Shown one piece after another: positions 39,901-47,562 of a DNA stretch of 64,000 bases. A model generated the notes under the pieces. It was not told the DNA's origin, searched no databases, and saw nothing but the letters and a program-made list of their open reading frames with translations. Made by a program: the position numbers and the translations under genes. The first letter of the stretch is position 1, and every line of letters begins with the position of its first letter. This stretch comes from Campylobacter sp. RM16704 (GTDB lineage Bacteria; Campylobacterota; Campylobacteria; Campylobacterales; Campylobacteraceae): the NCBI RefSeq assembly GCF_000816245.1, contig NZ_CP007769.1, positions 1,086,464 to 1,150,463 of the forward strand. Direction: 5' to 3'.

Positions 39901-40251
39901 TTTAGTAATGATTACTCCATTAGGATTGATTAAAAATACATTATTACCATTAGCATTTAATAAACCAGCTATAGTAGATTTACTTGTTCCATGAGCAATG
40001 TTTAGATAGTTTTTATTGCTTCCTCCAAAATTTACACTCTCACCTTGATTAATACTAAATCCACCACCCCATTGAATGACAGAACTAACTTTATGACCAT
40101 TAATATTCATAGTATTACCATTAATGTTTATAGTTCCTGTTGTTCCATGAGTAAATTTACCTCCACTAGGTAAAGCCATTAGTGGAGAAAAAAGTAAAGA
40201 TACTGTTATACCTGAAAGTATGATATGATGAGTTAGTTTTGTTGTTTTCAT
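36856..40251 (-). CDS. TpsA-type exoprotein (filamentous-haemagglutinin family), copy 1
   Basis: A 1131-residue secreted protein. The signal peptide ends near ALPSG (residue 26). The TPS secretion domain spans about 27-250 with NPNG at 109-112. A Ca-binding-like DLNGDGQKQDNE loop occurs at 316-327 and FDGQGYTLKNINI at 354-366. About seven GLUG-like repeats (AGGFAGG, SGGFTGE, SGGFVGH, AAGFAGR and others) run from 405 to 690. A helical region covers about 830-1070. The last residues hold two cysteines, in GKICIVS and MNPC. An AAGGAG site precedes the ATG, 19 bp after the passenger gene. The C-terminus suggests cell-surface anchoring, by analogy with HMW1. Confidence 0.88.
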   Translation of the reverse strand: MKTTKLTHHIILSGITVSLLFSPLMALPSGGKFTHGTTGTININGNTMNINGHKVSSVIQWGGGFSINQGESVNFGGSNKNYLNIAHGTSKSTIAGLLNANGNNVFLINPNGVIITKTGTINANRFVASTSSMDSAAMQNFANMNNFNDGLSFSPVFKPNKLGNVVNMGNINANNITLQGNKVVLGSENYNNINKVMAKNIKLEGNEVYVDVASIDGNTLQGLNVDAKTKGNAYLNANGYYYNPYSFSVFSKISGNNNFKKDAYVGIGSDVDWWHFAKGWNENKTGFRTSASEYRLTKDIDFGGNNNKNYANYWIDLNGDGQKQDNEYTNMIVGNQYDLQYGNPVDIGAFNKIFDGQGYTLKNINIKGSNDDMYLGIFGVISNGTLKNFNVDYENGSVIGNSDKGSVFAGGIVGIMLGGSSASHITLSNVNEIKAISTVDGGYARAGGFAGGIIDTLEWSRNCGNDASNPYCYISASTLDNIYLKNINKIYSQASSVAHSGGFTGEIWTGNYNYNKIGNSFDNIVLNNIINIEAFAHKRFAYSGGFVGHAYNDLQLKQEGETGDNIRRDSYSNIVLNNIKLIKAYNNGEFNNEESWFGENDLSYAAGFAGRMTTSDLSNIVLNNIGKINAIATNKSEFSYAAGFVSVSRDSRYFNIIMNNMGSIIAEGSTTYHPDQLTGAAGFVVNTNRNSFNNIYMFFNKDATIKSSVADYYKLIGNFTISSNKPQHKNQYKNVFMWAPNNILATSEATKVVQMPSDVDFNLQSYAASQEQNFYTQFKNKIQEKFQDYGLHQNGDSFTFTTDFTITQIPVYLPDINSIKNEQAQLDNDDLISNDIWDEYIIKDIDKVNYKINMRLLAKLLKEYPGIASKTENEQVKFMTSYLGVNETDARALLQSLSFLNAYKDNTTTGVNFKDNSVKTKFETSFNNAGNKVNVFNTNKNLWHNKLITLYNDTVKDGLLIEEQLLANQNKLDQAIKAYDNFVMLIKKGLKNENDPAFIIIKDNITKLNKEAKELYANLSVYKKDLKDFKTANNTTKVSVVGNFKDMLLVVPDVNKPISGGGDGEDPNKPDLPKTDLDFEQTASLNLIGDNTLEEESEKQEVEETALMQKGKICIVSDNFKTMNPCIVRSF

Positions 40252-40269
40252 ATTTGCTCCTTTGTAGTT

Positions 40270-42873
40270 TTAATTTAAATTTACTATGATGCTTTTAGCA
40301 TCATCACTAATACTTAAAGTATAAGTAGCTCTTTGAACCTTTTCTTTAATGTTTTTATCTAAGGCTTTTTGATTTTTATGTATTTGATTTAATAGTTTTT
40401 GTAAATCTTTTTTATCTAAGTGTTTATTGTTTTCATCTACAAAGCCTTTTTCACTTTGCATTAAAATAAAACTTTTATTTTTTAAAGTATTATTGGTATA
40501 AACATTAATAGAAGTTTTTTCACTTAGATAAATAGCTTCTTTAGTATTTAAATAATTTTTAGTATTATCTTTTAGTATAAAGCTATAATGATCAAAGTAA
40601 TTTACTAATTTAGCATTAATATTAGTATTTAAATAAAGATGATTATTAGTTCCACTTTTATGAGTAAGTGCTTTTGAGATATAAGTATTATCATTGGTTT
40701 TTTCTCTTAAAAAGCTACCTGCTAATACATCTATATTAGTATTTTTATAAATATTAGTAGTTCCACTTAAATATAAGCTATTATTATAACTTTTATCATC
40801 TTGATTATATATACCAGAAGCAGTTATAAAAATAGTAGAATTGTTTTTATACTCATCTATATTTAAATTAGTTATATGAGTATAATTATCATGAGTATTT
40901 TTAGCAATACCAGCACTAATTAATATATCTCCTTCTCTTGTATCAGAAGCTGTTCCTAGTGCAATATTTGTAAAAATGATTTTATTATTAGCACTTTCGT
41001 TATAAGCTCTAATAATATATACATTATCATGAGCTGCACTAGAATAATCTTTTATATTAAAAATATTTTCATTAGCATTTTCATTAGCTCTTAAAATGAT
41101 TTTAGAGCCTTTATCTATACTTGAAGCATTAGATAAAGATTGGACTAAATTATAATGTATAGTATTTTTTTCTAAATTATCAGCTTCTATAATAGTAGTT
41201 AGATTTCTACCTGATTTTACATTATCTAAAGTTATACTATTAGCATTAGCACTATTTGCATAATAGTCTTTATTGTCTAAAGTAGTTTTAGCTACTCCAT
41301 ATAAATATAAAGGCATAGAGATATTAGAAGAGCTTAGAGTAATTTTATTATTATTTGCTTTACCACTAGCTGTAGTAGCTGCTGTGATTTGAATTTTATC
41401 TTGGTAGTTTTCTACTACACTTTCTTGAGTTAAATCTCCTTTTATATTAATACTATTTCTATTAGCACCTTTAGTAGCTACTCCACCATAAAAATTAAAT
41501 TCATTCTTACCTGTAAAATTAGCATTAATTTCAAAAGGTTTTTTAAGATGAACATTAATGCTATTATCATTAGCATAACCATTTTTAGTAATACCTGCAT
41601 AAAAGTCTAAGAGTGCTTTTACTTCTACATTGGTATTAAGGGCAAGTAAGGTTTGTAAGTCTTTAATCTCTATAGTATTTTTATTAGAGCTACCTTGAAC
41701 TATCTTACCTCCATAAACTTCTCCATTTAATACAGCATTATAAGCTAATGGAGTATTTTTAGTATCTACTCTTAAATCTAGTTTTAAATCATTAATGAAT
41801 ACATTATTATTACTTACTTCATAGTTTTGGTTATTATTTACATCTACAAAGGCTCCTGCTAAATGAGTAGCAGCTGATGTTGAATAAGATCCACTTGGTC
41901 CATGGATAATTAAAGTAGCTCCATCTAATACAACTTTATTATTTTTAGCATTTCCATTATAAGTCATAGCACCTACTATATGAGTCATTCTCTCATCAAA
42001 TACATTATCACCTAAGATGTTTTGCTTATAGGGGGTAGCATGAAAGTCTAGTTTTGCTCCTTTATTGAGTATAACACTATTATAATTTACATTAGCATCA
42101 ATACCAAAAGCACCTACTACATAAGGAGCACCATTTAAAGGAAGAGTATAGGTGTTTTCAACACCCATATTAACATAGGTATCTTTGGAGTAAATTAAAG
42201 TATTATTATTAGCTTCACCCTTTCTAGCTATAGCTGGAGTGATTAAGAAATTATATTTATTATCATATCCACTAGCTTTAGGATTCATTATGTCTTTATT
42301 GCTAGGTTTTAAATAATATACTGAAGAAAGCTCTCCTGTTTTTAACATTAAAGTATTATTATTAGCTTTAGCATTAAATACATAAGCAGAAACTAAAAAA
42401 GGTATATAGCTTACTTGACTAATAATATCATTAATAGAATATGCTCCATGAAAGCCATTAACTACAAATATATCTTCTTTAATACTTGGAGTAAGGATTT
42501 CTTGTTTTAATATCATATCACTTATATTATTGTTTTTTGCAGATTTAGGATTATCATAAATTAAAGTAATATTAGAAAGGTTTTTATTAGTAGCCATTTG
42601 ACCATAATAATTTATACCATTTAAAAATTTATAAGTATTATTAGTATAATCATATACACTTTCATTATTAAAACTATGTTTTTTAATTACATAAGCATTT
42701 AAAGTTTTATCATAATTTGCTTGGGTAGCTGCATATAAAGAATTGATTGAAAGAATGGTTAATAAAGAAAGTTTTAAAAGATTGGATTTTTTATAATGTA
42801 AAGAAGTTAGGCTAAAACGAAAACTATCGTTCCCCCCCCCCATAGAGTATTTTTTAGATAAATTTGTATTCAT
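40270..42873 (-). CDS. Phase-variable beta-solenoid passenger protein without a barrel
   Basis: An 867-residue protein. Residues 12-14 are GGG, encoded by a G10 tract. A hydrophobic signal ending LYA lies at about residues 33-48, unusually far from the N-terminus. The body holds some sixteen short repeats of the type ANNNTLxL or NxNxIxI, spaced 30-60 residues apart, as in autotransporter passengers. The C-terminus (TYTLSISDDAKSIIVNLN) looks like the segment before an autotransporter barrel, but no barrel follows. tpsA starts 19 bp downstream. The G10 register is ON; G9 and G11 both stop within about a dozen codons. The export route is unknown. Confidence 0.78.
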   Translation of the reverse strand: MNTNLSKKYSMGGGNDSFRFSLTSLHYKKSNLLKLSLLTILSINSLYAATQANYDKTLNAYVIKKHSFNNESVYDYTNNTYKFLNGINYYGQMATNKNLSNITLIYDNPKSAKNNNISDMILKQEILTPSIKEDIFVVNGFHGAYSINDIISQVSYIPFLVSAYVFNAKANNNTLMLKTGELSSVYYLKPSNKDIMNPKASGYDNKYNFLITPAIARKGEANNNTLIYSKDTYVNMGVENTYTLPLNGAPYVVGAFGIDANVNYNSVILNKGAKLDFHATPYKQNILGDNVFDERMTHIVGAMTYNGNAKNNKVVLDGATLIIHGPSGSYSTSAATHLAGAFVDVNNNQNYEVSNNNVFINDLKLDLRVDTKNTPLAYNAVLNGEVYGGKIVQGSSNKNTIEIKDLQTLLALNTNVEVKALLDFYAGITKNGYANDNSINVHLKKPFEINANFTGKNEFNFYGGVATKGANRNSINIKGDLTQESVVENYQDKIQITAATTASGKANNNKITLSSSNISMPLYLYGVAKTTLDNKDYYANSANANSITLDNVKSGRNLTTIIEADNLEKNTIHYNLVQSLSNASSIDKGSKIILRANENANENIFNIKDYSSAAHDNVYIIRAYNESANNKIIFTNIALGTASDTREGDILISAGIAKNTHDNYTHITNLNIDEYKNNSTIFITASGIYNQDDKSYNNSLYLSGTTNIYKNTNIDVLAGSFLREKTNDNTYISKALTHKSGTNNHLYLNTNINAKLVNYFDHYSFILKDNTKNYLNTKEAIYLSEKTSINVYTNNTLKNKSFILMQSEKGFVDENNKHLDKKDLQKLLNQIHKNQKALDKNIKEKVQRATYTLSISDDAKSIIVNLN
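42832..42841 (-). repeat. Homopolymeric G10 tract, phase-variation switch (ON register)
   Basis: Ten C on the plus strand at the 12th codon of the passenger gene, one G belonging to an ATG. Adding one G gives a TAG three codons on. Removing one gives a TAA about nine codons on. Confidence 0.9.
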
Positions 42874-42922
42874 TGAAAAAGTCCTTTCAAAAAATATTTA
42901 TTGTTGTGTGTTTATGTTTGTG

Positions 42923-42928
42923 ATTATA
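42923..42928 (-). promoter_or_regulatory. -10 box of the passenger-tpsA-tpsB operon
   Basis: Reads TATAAT on the minus strand about 50 bases upstream of the ATG at 42873, with AAAGGA as ribosome site. The 42874-43107 gap is otherwise AT-rich, and its upstream part resembles that of the relic at 44462-44660. Confidence 0.55.
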
Positions 42929-42983
42929 TAAAATTATTAATAGTATTAATAATAATAACTAATTAATAGTTTATATTAGGAAA

Positions 42984-43017
42984 TGTTAATATTATGTTTA
43001 TAAATTTAAGCTTAAAT
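42984..43017. repeat. Upstream element shared with the G-tract relic, copy 1
   Basis: About 34 bases containing TTTAAGCTTAAA next to ATAATATTAA on the minus strand, about 110-145 bases upstream of the passenger ATG. A near-identical element occurs at 44581-44616. Confidence 0.55.
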
Positions 43018-43107
43018 ATAAATAATAATAAAATATTATAAAAGAGAACAATATATTATAATATAGACTTTCAAGATAGTTATTTGAATGTTTTATATGA
43101 AAATATT

Positions 43108-43695
43108 TTATTCTGTTTTTTCTTTCAAATCATTAAAAACTAATTCTTTAGAACATTTTTTACATTTATATGCTATGTTTAAGTATTTAATTTTTATATG
43201 CAAACCATAATCTAATTTATGAATCATATCTTTACAATCACAAACATAATCATATTGTTCATCTTTTTCTATAGTCTCTTCTTTATTTTCTTTTTGCTCT
43301 AAAGAATTTTTAAATATTCCTATTTTCATATCGTGTTCTAGAACATGTTCTAAAAGCCATACTGATACAATTTCATATAATTTTTCTTTTAAATCATTAG
43401 TAGTAGAGCAATCCACAATTAAACAACACATATCTTTGATGATTTTTTTATGCATAGCCTTGTGTTCTACTAAATATGGATAATTTATACTTTCCATATA
43501 TTCTTCTTCATCTTTAAAATGTACTTGCATATAATCAAATAAATCACACAATAATTCTTTTACTTCTGTTTTATAAATGTGTCTATTTAAAAGTTTTGCA
43601 CTTTTTTCTGCCAAAGCAAAAAGAGTTTGATGTTGCAAGTCTATATCTACATTGCCTACACTAAATTTCTCATCCCAAGCAGGAAATACTTCCAT
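43108..43695 (-). CDS. Bacteriohemerythrin with cysteine-rich C-terminal tail (second of pair)
   Basis: A 195-residue protein. Residues 1-135 form a hemerythrin four-helix bundle with the di-iron ligand motifs DLQHQTLF, HFKDEEEYM, HKAMHKK and WLLEHVLEHD. A tail adds CDCKD and later YKCKKCSK, four cysteines that could bind zinc or iron. Such proteins bind O2 and in C. jejuni help protect Fe-S enzymes such as the 2-oxoacid oxidoreductases. The ATG follows the preceding hemerythrin stop with no gap, so the pair is cotranscribed. Confidence 0.88.
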   Translation of the reverse strand: MEVFPAWDEKFSVGNVDIDLQHQTLFALAEKSAKLLNRHIYKTEVKELLCDLFDYMQVHFKDEEEYMESINYPYLVEHKAMHKKIIKDMCCLIVDCSTTNDLKEKLYEIVSVWLLEHVLEHDMKIGIFKNSLEQKENKEETIEKDEQYDYVCDCKDMIHKLDYGLHIKIKYLNIAYKCKKCSKELVFNDLKEKTE

Positions 43696-44289
43696 TTAAA
43701 ACTCTCGTTCTGGGTGAATGATTTTTTTACAAAATTTGCAATTGTATTTTACACCATTGAGTATTTGTTGATGCAAACGATAAGGGATTTTACGCTTATT
43801 AATACAACCGCAAACATAAACAACATACTTTGGAGCAAATTCTTCAAAGATAGGTTCTGTGGATATATCGTCTTCTTCAAATGTATATTCTTTTTCCCTA
43901 AGTTTTTGTTTTACATATTCGCGATATTTTTGATCTTCATATAAAATATGTCCTAAAAGCCACTTTTCTATAAATATATTAAATCTTTCTTTAAATTCAT
44001 TAACAGTTCTACTATGTTTAAATAATATGATTAAAAATGATACAATTTCTTTATGGACTTTTTTATGATGTGCTAAATCTGGATAGCCTATTTTTTCCAT
44101 ATAATCTTCTTCATCTCTAAAATGTATTTTTACGCATTTAAAAAGTTCGGCTGAAATAGATTTAATTTTTTGAAGTTTAACATGATTTTCTGTCATAAAA
44201 TAAATTTTTTTTGCTATTTCAAATAAAGCTTTATGCTGTTCGTCAATAGTTTTATTGTGTACGCTATATTCTTCTTTCCAACTTAACAC
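43696..44289 (-). CDS. Bacteriohemerythrin with cysteine-rich C-terminal tail (first of pair)
   Basis: A 197-residue paralogue of the next gene. Di-iron motifs are TIDEQHKALF, HFRDEEDYM, HHKKVHKE and WLLGHILYED. The tail carries CGC near residue 160 and YNCKFCKK near residue 187, again four cysteines in CxC...CxxC spacing. The start is a GTG at 44289 with AAGGA about ten bases upstream. It lies between the phase-variable TPS operon and the G11 relic. A role in oxygen sensing or protection is from the family; the tail's role is not known. Confidence 0.87.
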   Translation of the reverse strand: MLSWKEEYSVHNKTIDEQHKALFEIAKKIYFMTENHVKLQKIKSISAELFKCVKIHFRDEEDYMEKIGYPDLAHHKKVHKEIVSFLIILFKHSRTVNEFKERFNIFIEKWLLGHILYEDQKYREYVKQKLREKEYTFEEDDISTEPIFEEFAPKYVVYVCGCINKRKIPYRLHQQILNGVKYNCKFCKKIIHPEREF

Positions 44290-44379
44290 TAAACTAAATT
44301 CCTTAATTCTAAAATAAATTTCACAATCAATTAAAAATATGAGATTTATTACTTACAACAAACGATAAATAAAAAAGTG

Positions 44380-44493
44380 TTAAGAATTTATAAGTTTTGA
44401 CTTTTTTAAAAATATTAACATATAGGGTGTTATAAAAAAAATTATCGATCCCCCCCCCCCGTTAAGGTGTTTAATAAATAAATCCTTATTCAT
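44380..44493 (-). pseudogene. Relic 5' end of a second G-tract surface-protein gene
   Basis: From the ATG at 44493, after AAGGA, 37 codons read MNKDLFIKHLNGGGGSIIFF and stop at 44380. The first eleven codons, ribosome site and upstream region resemble those of the passenger gene at 42873 (MNTNLSKKYSMGGG). Changing the tract to G10 gives an immediate TAA. G9 opens about 45 codons with no recognisable domain. No solenoid-coding remainder follows before the hemerythrin gene. It looks like a promoter and start left behind after loss of the gene body. Confidence 0.6.
44450..44460 (-). repeat. Homopolymeric G11 tract in the relic
   Basis: Eleven C on the plus strand, followed in the gene direction by ATCGATAATTTT, a context similar to the other two tracts. 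Confidence 0.9.
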
Positions 44494-44580
44494 TGGAAGT
44501 TCCTTAAAAAAATATTTTGCTATATTTTCTACATTTTTATTGCTAATAATGATTATTAATAATTTAAAAACACACAAAAG

Positions 44581-44616
44581 AATATTAATATTATATTTGT
44601 AAATTTAAGCTTAAAA
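44581..44616. repeat. Upstream element shared with the passenger operon, copy 2
   Basis: Near-identical to 42984-43017 and at a similar distance from its start codon. The TATAAT found in copy 1 is not preserved downstream of it. The rest of the 44290-44701 gap is AT-rich with no further gene visible. Confidence 0.55.
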
Positions 44617-44701
44617 TTGGGGTATTTATAATAATAAAATATTAATGTAATAAATATATATTATTAAAAAATAATAAATATTAAAAGTATTATTTAAAAT
44701 A

Positions 44702-45916
44702 CTAGTAAAAAAATTTCTTAATCAAAACAATACTTAATAAACTAGATAATACAATAAATACAACATAAATATGCATAAAATCTTTATATAAAAAATTTAT
44801 CGCAAAAGGAGTTAAAAAACCTAAGATAGCATAAGAGATATTATAAGCAAAAGAAAGACCACTTGACCTTAGTGAAGTTTTAAAAATTTGAGTCATAAAA
44901 ATAGGTGCAAAAGCTATAATACCTTGAGTAAAACAAGCAAACAAATAAAACATTAAAAATTGTTCATTGTAAAAACTAAACAAAATTCCAAAAAAACCAA
45001 ATAAAAATGTAAAAAATACACAAATTTTGAGATGTCCTAATAAATCCGCTAAGTAACCTTGTAATAAACTACCCAAAATAATCATAACTATAGCCAAATT
45101 TTGATAATACAAGGCAGTAGTTTTACTAACTTCTAACAAGCTTTCAAAATATTGAGGTAGTATCATTAAAGTGGCAACACCACTAGTTAAAACTATAGTT
45201 TGCAAGGCACATACAAACATACTCAATTTATGAGTTTTTAAAGCATCTTTTAAAGGAAAATTTAAAATAGAGTTTTTGGCTTTAAGAGTTTTAAATTGTG
45301 GAGTTTCATTAAGCTTGGTTCTTAAAAACAAACTAAAAATTCCAAAAAATCCACCAATTATAAAAGGAATTCTCCAAGCAAATTTTTCGACCTCTTCTTT
45401 TGTGAAATACTCATAAACAGCTAAAGTAGCTAAATTTCCAAGTAACAATCCTAAAGTTAGAGTTGCTGAAATAAAACCGAGTGCCAAACCTACTCTTTTT
45501 TTGCTTACAAATTCGCTAACAAAAATCCATGCACCACTTACCTCAGCCCCAATTGCCAGTCCCTGAGTAATTCTTATAATAAAAAGTGTAAAAGTCGCAA
45601 ATAAACCTATACTTTCATAGGTTGGTAAGATTGCTAAAATAAAACTTGGAACAACCATTAAAAGCATACTTATATAAAAAACTTTTTTACGACCTTTAGT
45701 ATCTGCAAAATGAGCCATTATAATAGCTCCAAAAGGCCTTGCTAAATACCCAGCACCAAAAGCTATATAAGTATTTATTAAAGGCCAAAAATCATCATTT
45801 TGAGGAAAAAAAATCTTTGCAAAAACACTCGCAAAGAAGACAAAAAGCACAAAATCATAAAATTCTAAAATACCACCCAAAGAAGCATAGATGGTATTTT
45901 TAAAAGCTTTTTGCAT
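44702..45916 (-). CDS. cjaB: CjaB-like MHS-family MFS transporter
   Basis: A 404-residue protein with twelve hydrophobic segments. The MFS loop 2-3 motif is seen as GAIIMAHFADTKGRKK, and ITQGLAIGAEVSGA marks the metabolite:H+ symporter family (ProP, KgtP). In C. jejuni the gene beside cjaA is cjaB, an MFS protein of this kind with unproven substrate. Its ATG lies two bases after the cjaA stop, so it shares that operon. An organic acid or amino-acid derivative is the likely cargo. Confidence 0.85.
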   Translation of the reverse strand: MQKAFKNTIYASLGGILEFYDFVLFVFFASVFAKIFFPQNDDFWPLINTYIAFGAGYLARPFGAIIMAHFADTKGRKKVFYISMLLMVVPSFILAILPTYESIGLFATFTLFIIRITQGLAIGAEVSGAWIFVSEFVSKKRVGLALGFISATLTLGLLLGNLATLAVYEYFTKEEVEKFAWRIPFIIGGFFGIFSLFLRTKLNETPQFKTLKAKNSILNFPLKDALKTHKLSMFVCALQTIVLTSGVATLMILPQYFESLLEVSKTTALYYQNLAIVMIILGSLLQGYLADLLGHLKICVFFTFLFGFFGILFSFYNEQFLMFYLFACFTQGIIAFAPIFMTQIFKTSLRSSGLSFAYNISYAILGFLTPFAINFLYKDFMHIYVVFIVLSSLLSIVLIKKFFY

Positions 45917-45918
45917 TA

Positions 45919-46746
45919 TTAAATTTTACCACCTTCGATTACTACATCATCAGCTTTAATATCATCACTAAAAAATGGTTTTAAGGTTTCATCGTAAGCT
46001 TTGTGGAAAAATTGCTCATTTTGTAATTTTACAATCAAATCATTGATAAATTTCAACATAACTTCATCGCCTTTTTTTACAGCAGGAGCTATGACATCAT
46101 GATTTCCAAGCTCTTTAATCACCACTTCAAAATTTGGATTTTCCTTAGTCCAAGCAAAAAGCAATGCATTATCATGACTTAGCGCATCGCCTCTTTTACC
46201 GATTAAAGCTGCAAAGGTTTCTGTATTTTGATCAAATTTAATTGTTTTTACCTCTGGCATATTTTTTGTAAAATATGCATCAGCTGTAGTTCCTTTATTT
46301 AAAATTAAAGTTTTATCTTTTAAATCATCTATAGTTTTAATATCTGATCCTTTAGGAGCCACTATCCCAAGAGCAACTTTCATATAAGGTAAAGCAAAAT
46401 CAACAACAGCTTCTCTTTCTGGAGTTTTAGTAAAATTAGCTAAAATCAAATCTACTTTATTTGATTTCAAAAATTCCACCCTATTTGCAGCTTCTACTAA
46501 AACAAACTGCACTTTATTTTCATCGCCTAAAAGCTCTTTTGCTATGCGTTTAGCAAAATACACATCATAACCTTGATTTTTCCCTTGTGCGTCTAAATAA
46601 CCAAATGGAGGTTTATCACCAAATACACCTATGCGGATAACACCATGTTGTTTGATTTTTTCTATGGAGTTTTCATTAGAATTTGAATTTGAGCATGCAC
46701 TAAAAAAAAGTGCCATTAAAAACGATAAAAGAAAAATCTTTTTCAT
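45919..46746 (-). CDS. cjaA: CjaA, cysteine-binding lipoprotein of an ABC importer
   Basis: A 275-residue solute-binding protein (cluster 3). The lipobox FFSAC places the lipidated cysteine at residue 18. GVFGDKPPFGYLD, KSNKVDLILANFTKTPERE and the C-terminal DDVVIEGGKI closely match what I recall of C. jejuni CjaA, an immunodominant protein that binds cysteine. It lies 77 bp after the ATPase gene. Together with the two permeases it makes a full importer, probably for cysteine. Confidence 0.9.
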   Translation of the reverse strand: MKKIFLLSFLMALFFSACSNSNSNENSIEKIKQHGVIRIGVFGDKPPFGYLDAQGKNQGYDVYFAKRIAKELLGDENKVQFVLVEAANRVEFLKSNKVDLILANFTKTPEREAVVDFALPYMKVALGIVAPKGSDIKTIDDLKDKTLILNKGTTADAYFTKNMPEVKTIKFDQNTETFAALIGKRGDALSHDNALLFAWTKENPNFEVVIKELGNHDVIAPAVKKGDEVMLKFINDLIVKLQNEQFFHKAYDETLKPFFSDDIKADDVVIEGGKI

Positions 46747-46823
46747 ACTTTTTCCTTATGATTAAAATTTTGAATTTTTAAACCTTATATTATTTTCTTA
46801 AACAAATTCTTTAAAAGTCAATT

Positions 46824-47561
46824 TTAACGATGAAAATCAAATAAATTGAGAAATTTTTTCGCACGATCACTTTTTGGTTTTTCAAAGAAGTCTTTAGGAT
46901 TTGAAATCTCTATTACTTTACCATCATCCATAAAGACTATTTTATCAGCAACTGCTTTAGCAAACCCCATCTCATGAGTAACTATAAGCATAGTCATACC
47001 ATCTTTTGCTAAATTTAAAATCACATCTAAAACTTCTCGCACAATTTCAGGATCAAGTGCAGCTGTAACTTCATCAAAAAGCATGATTTCAGGATTCATA
47101 CATAAACTTCTAACTATAGCTATACGCTGTTTTTGTCCTCCGCTTAACTCTTTAGGATAGGCTTTTAATTTATGTAAAAGTCCTACTCTTTCAAGCCAGT
47201 ATTTTGCTTCTTCTAAGATCTCTTCTTTTTTTCTTTTTTGCACTTTTAATGGACCTAAGAGTATATTTTGCTCCACATTTAAATGATCAAAAAGCTCATA
47301 AGATTGAAAAACCATACCAATTTTTTGGCGAATCTGGGTCCATTTTTTAAAATTTTTATCAATTTTTTCATCATCTATAAAAATAGCCCCATCGGCCATT
47401 TCTTCTAAGCCGTTAATGCATCTTAAAAGTGTAGATTTTCCACAGCCACTTGGACCTAGTATAACCACTACTTCTTTTTGATTTACTTCTAAATTAATAT
47501 CTTTTAAAACATGATGATTATCATAATATTTTTGTAAATTTTGTATTTTTAATATACTCAT
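46824..47561 (-). CDS. Polar amino-acid ABC transporter ATPase
   Basis: A 245-residue ABC ATPase. Walker A is GPSGCGKST near residue 35, the signature is LSGGQKQR near residue 137, Walker B is IMLFDEVTAALDP and the H-loop is VTHEMGF. The sequence belongs to the GlnQ/PebC class energising polar amino-acid import. It starts one base after the stop of permease 2 and precedes cjaA, so it almost certainly powers that system. C. jejuni pebC is similar but lies elsewhere. Confidence 0.92.
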   Translation of the reverse strand: MSILKIQNLQKYYDNHHVLKDINLEVNQKEVVVILGPSGCGKSTLLRCINGLEEMADGAIFIDDEKIDKNFKKWTQIRQKIGMVFQSYELFDHLNVEQNILLGPLKVQKRKKEEILEEAKYWLERVGLLHKLKAYPKELSGGQKQRIAIVRSLCMNPEIMLFDEVTAALDPEIVREVLDVILNLAKDGMTMLIVTHEMGFAKAVADKIVFMDDGKVIEISNPKDFFEKPKSDRAKKFLNLFDFHR

Positions 47562-47562
47562 A

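Noticed and set aside
34773-40251. CdiA/CdiB contact-dependent inhibition system
   Set aside because: Both TpsA proteins are short, end in a shared cysteine tail rather than a variable toxin, and no VENN motif or small immunity gene follows.
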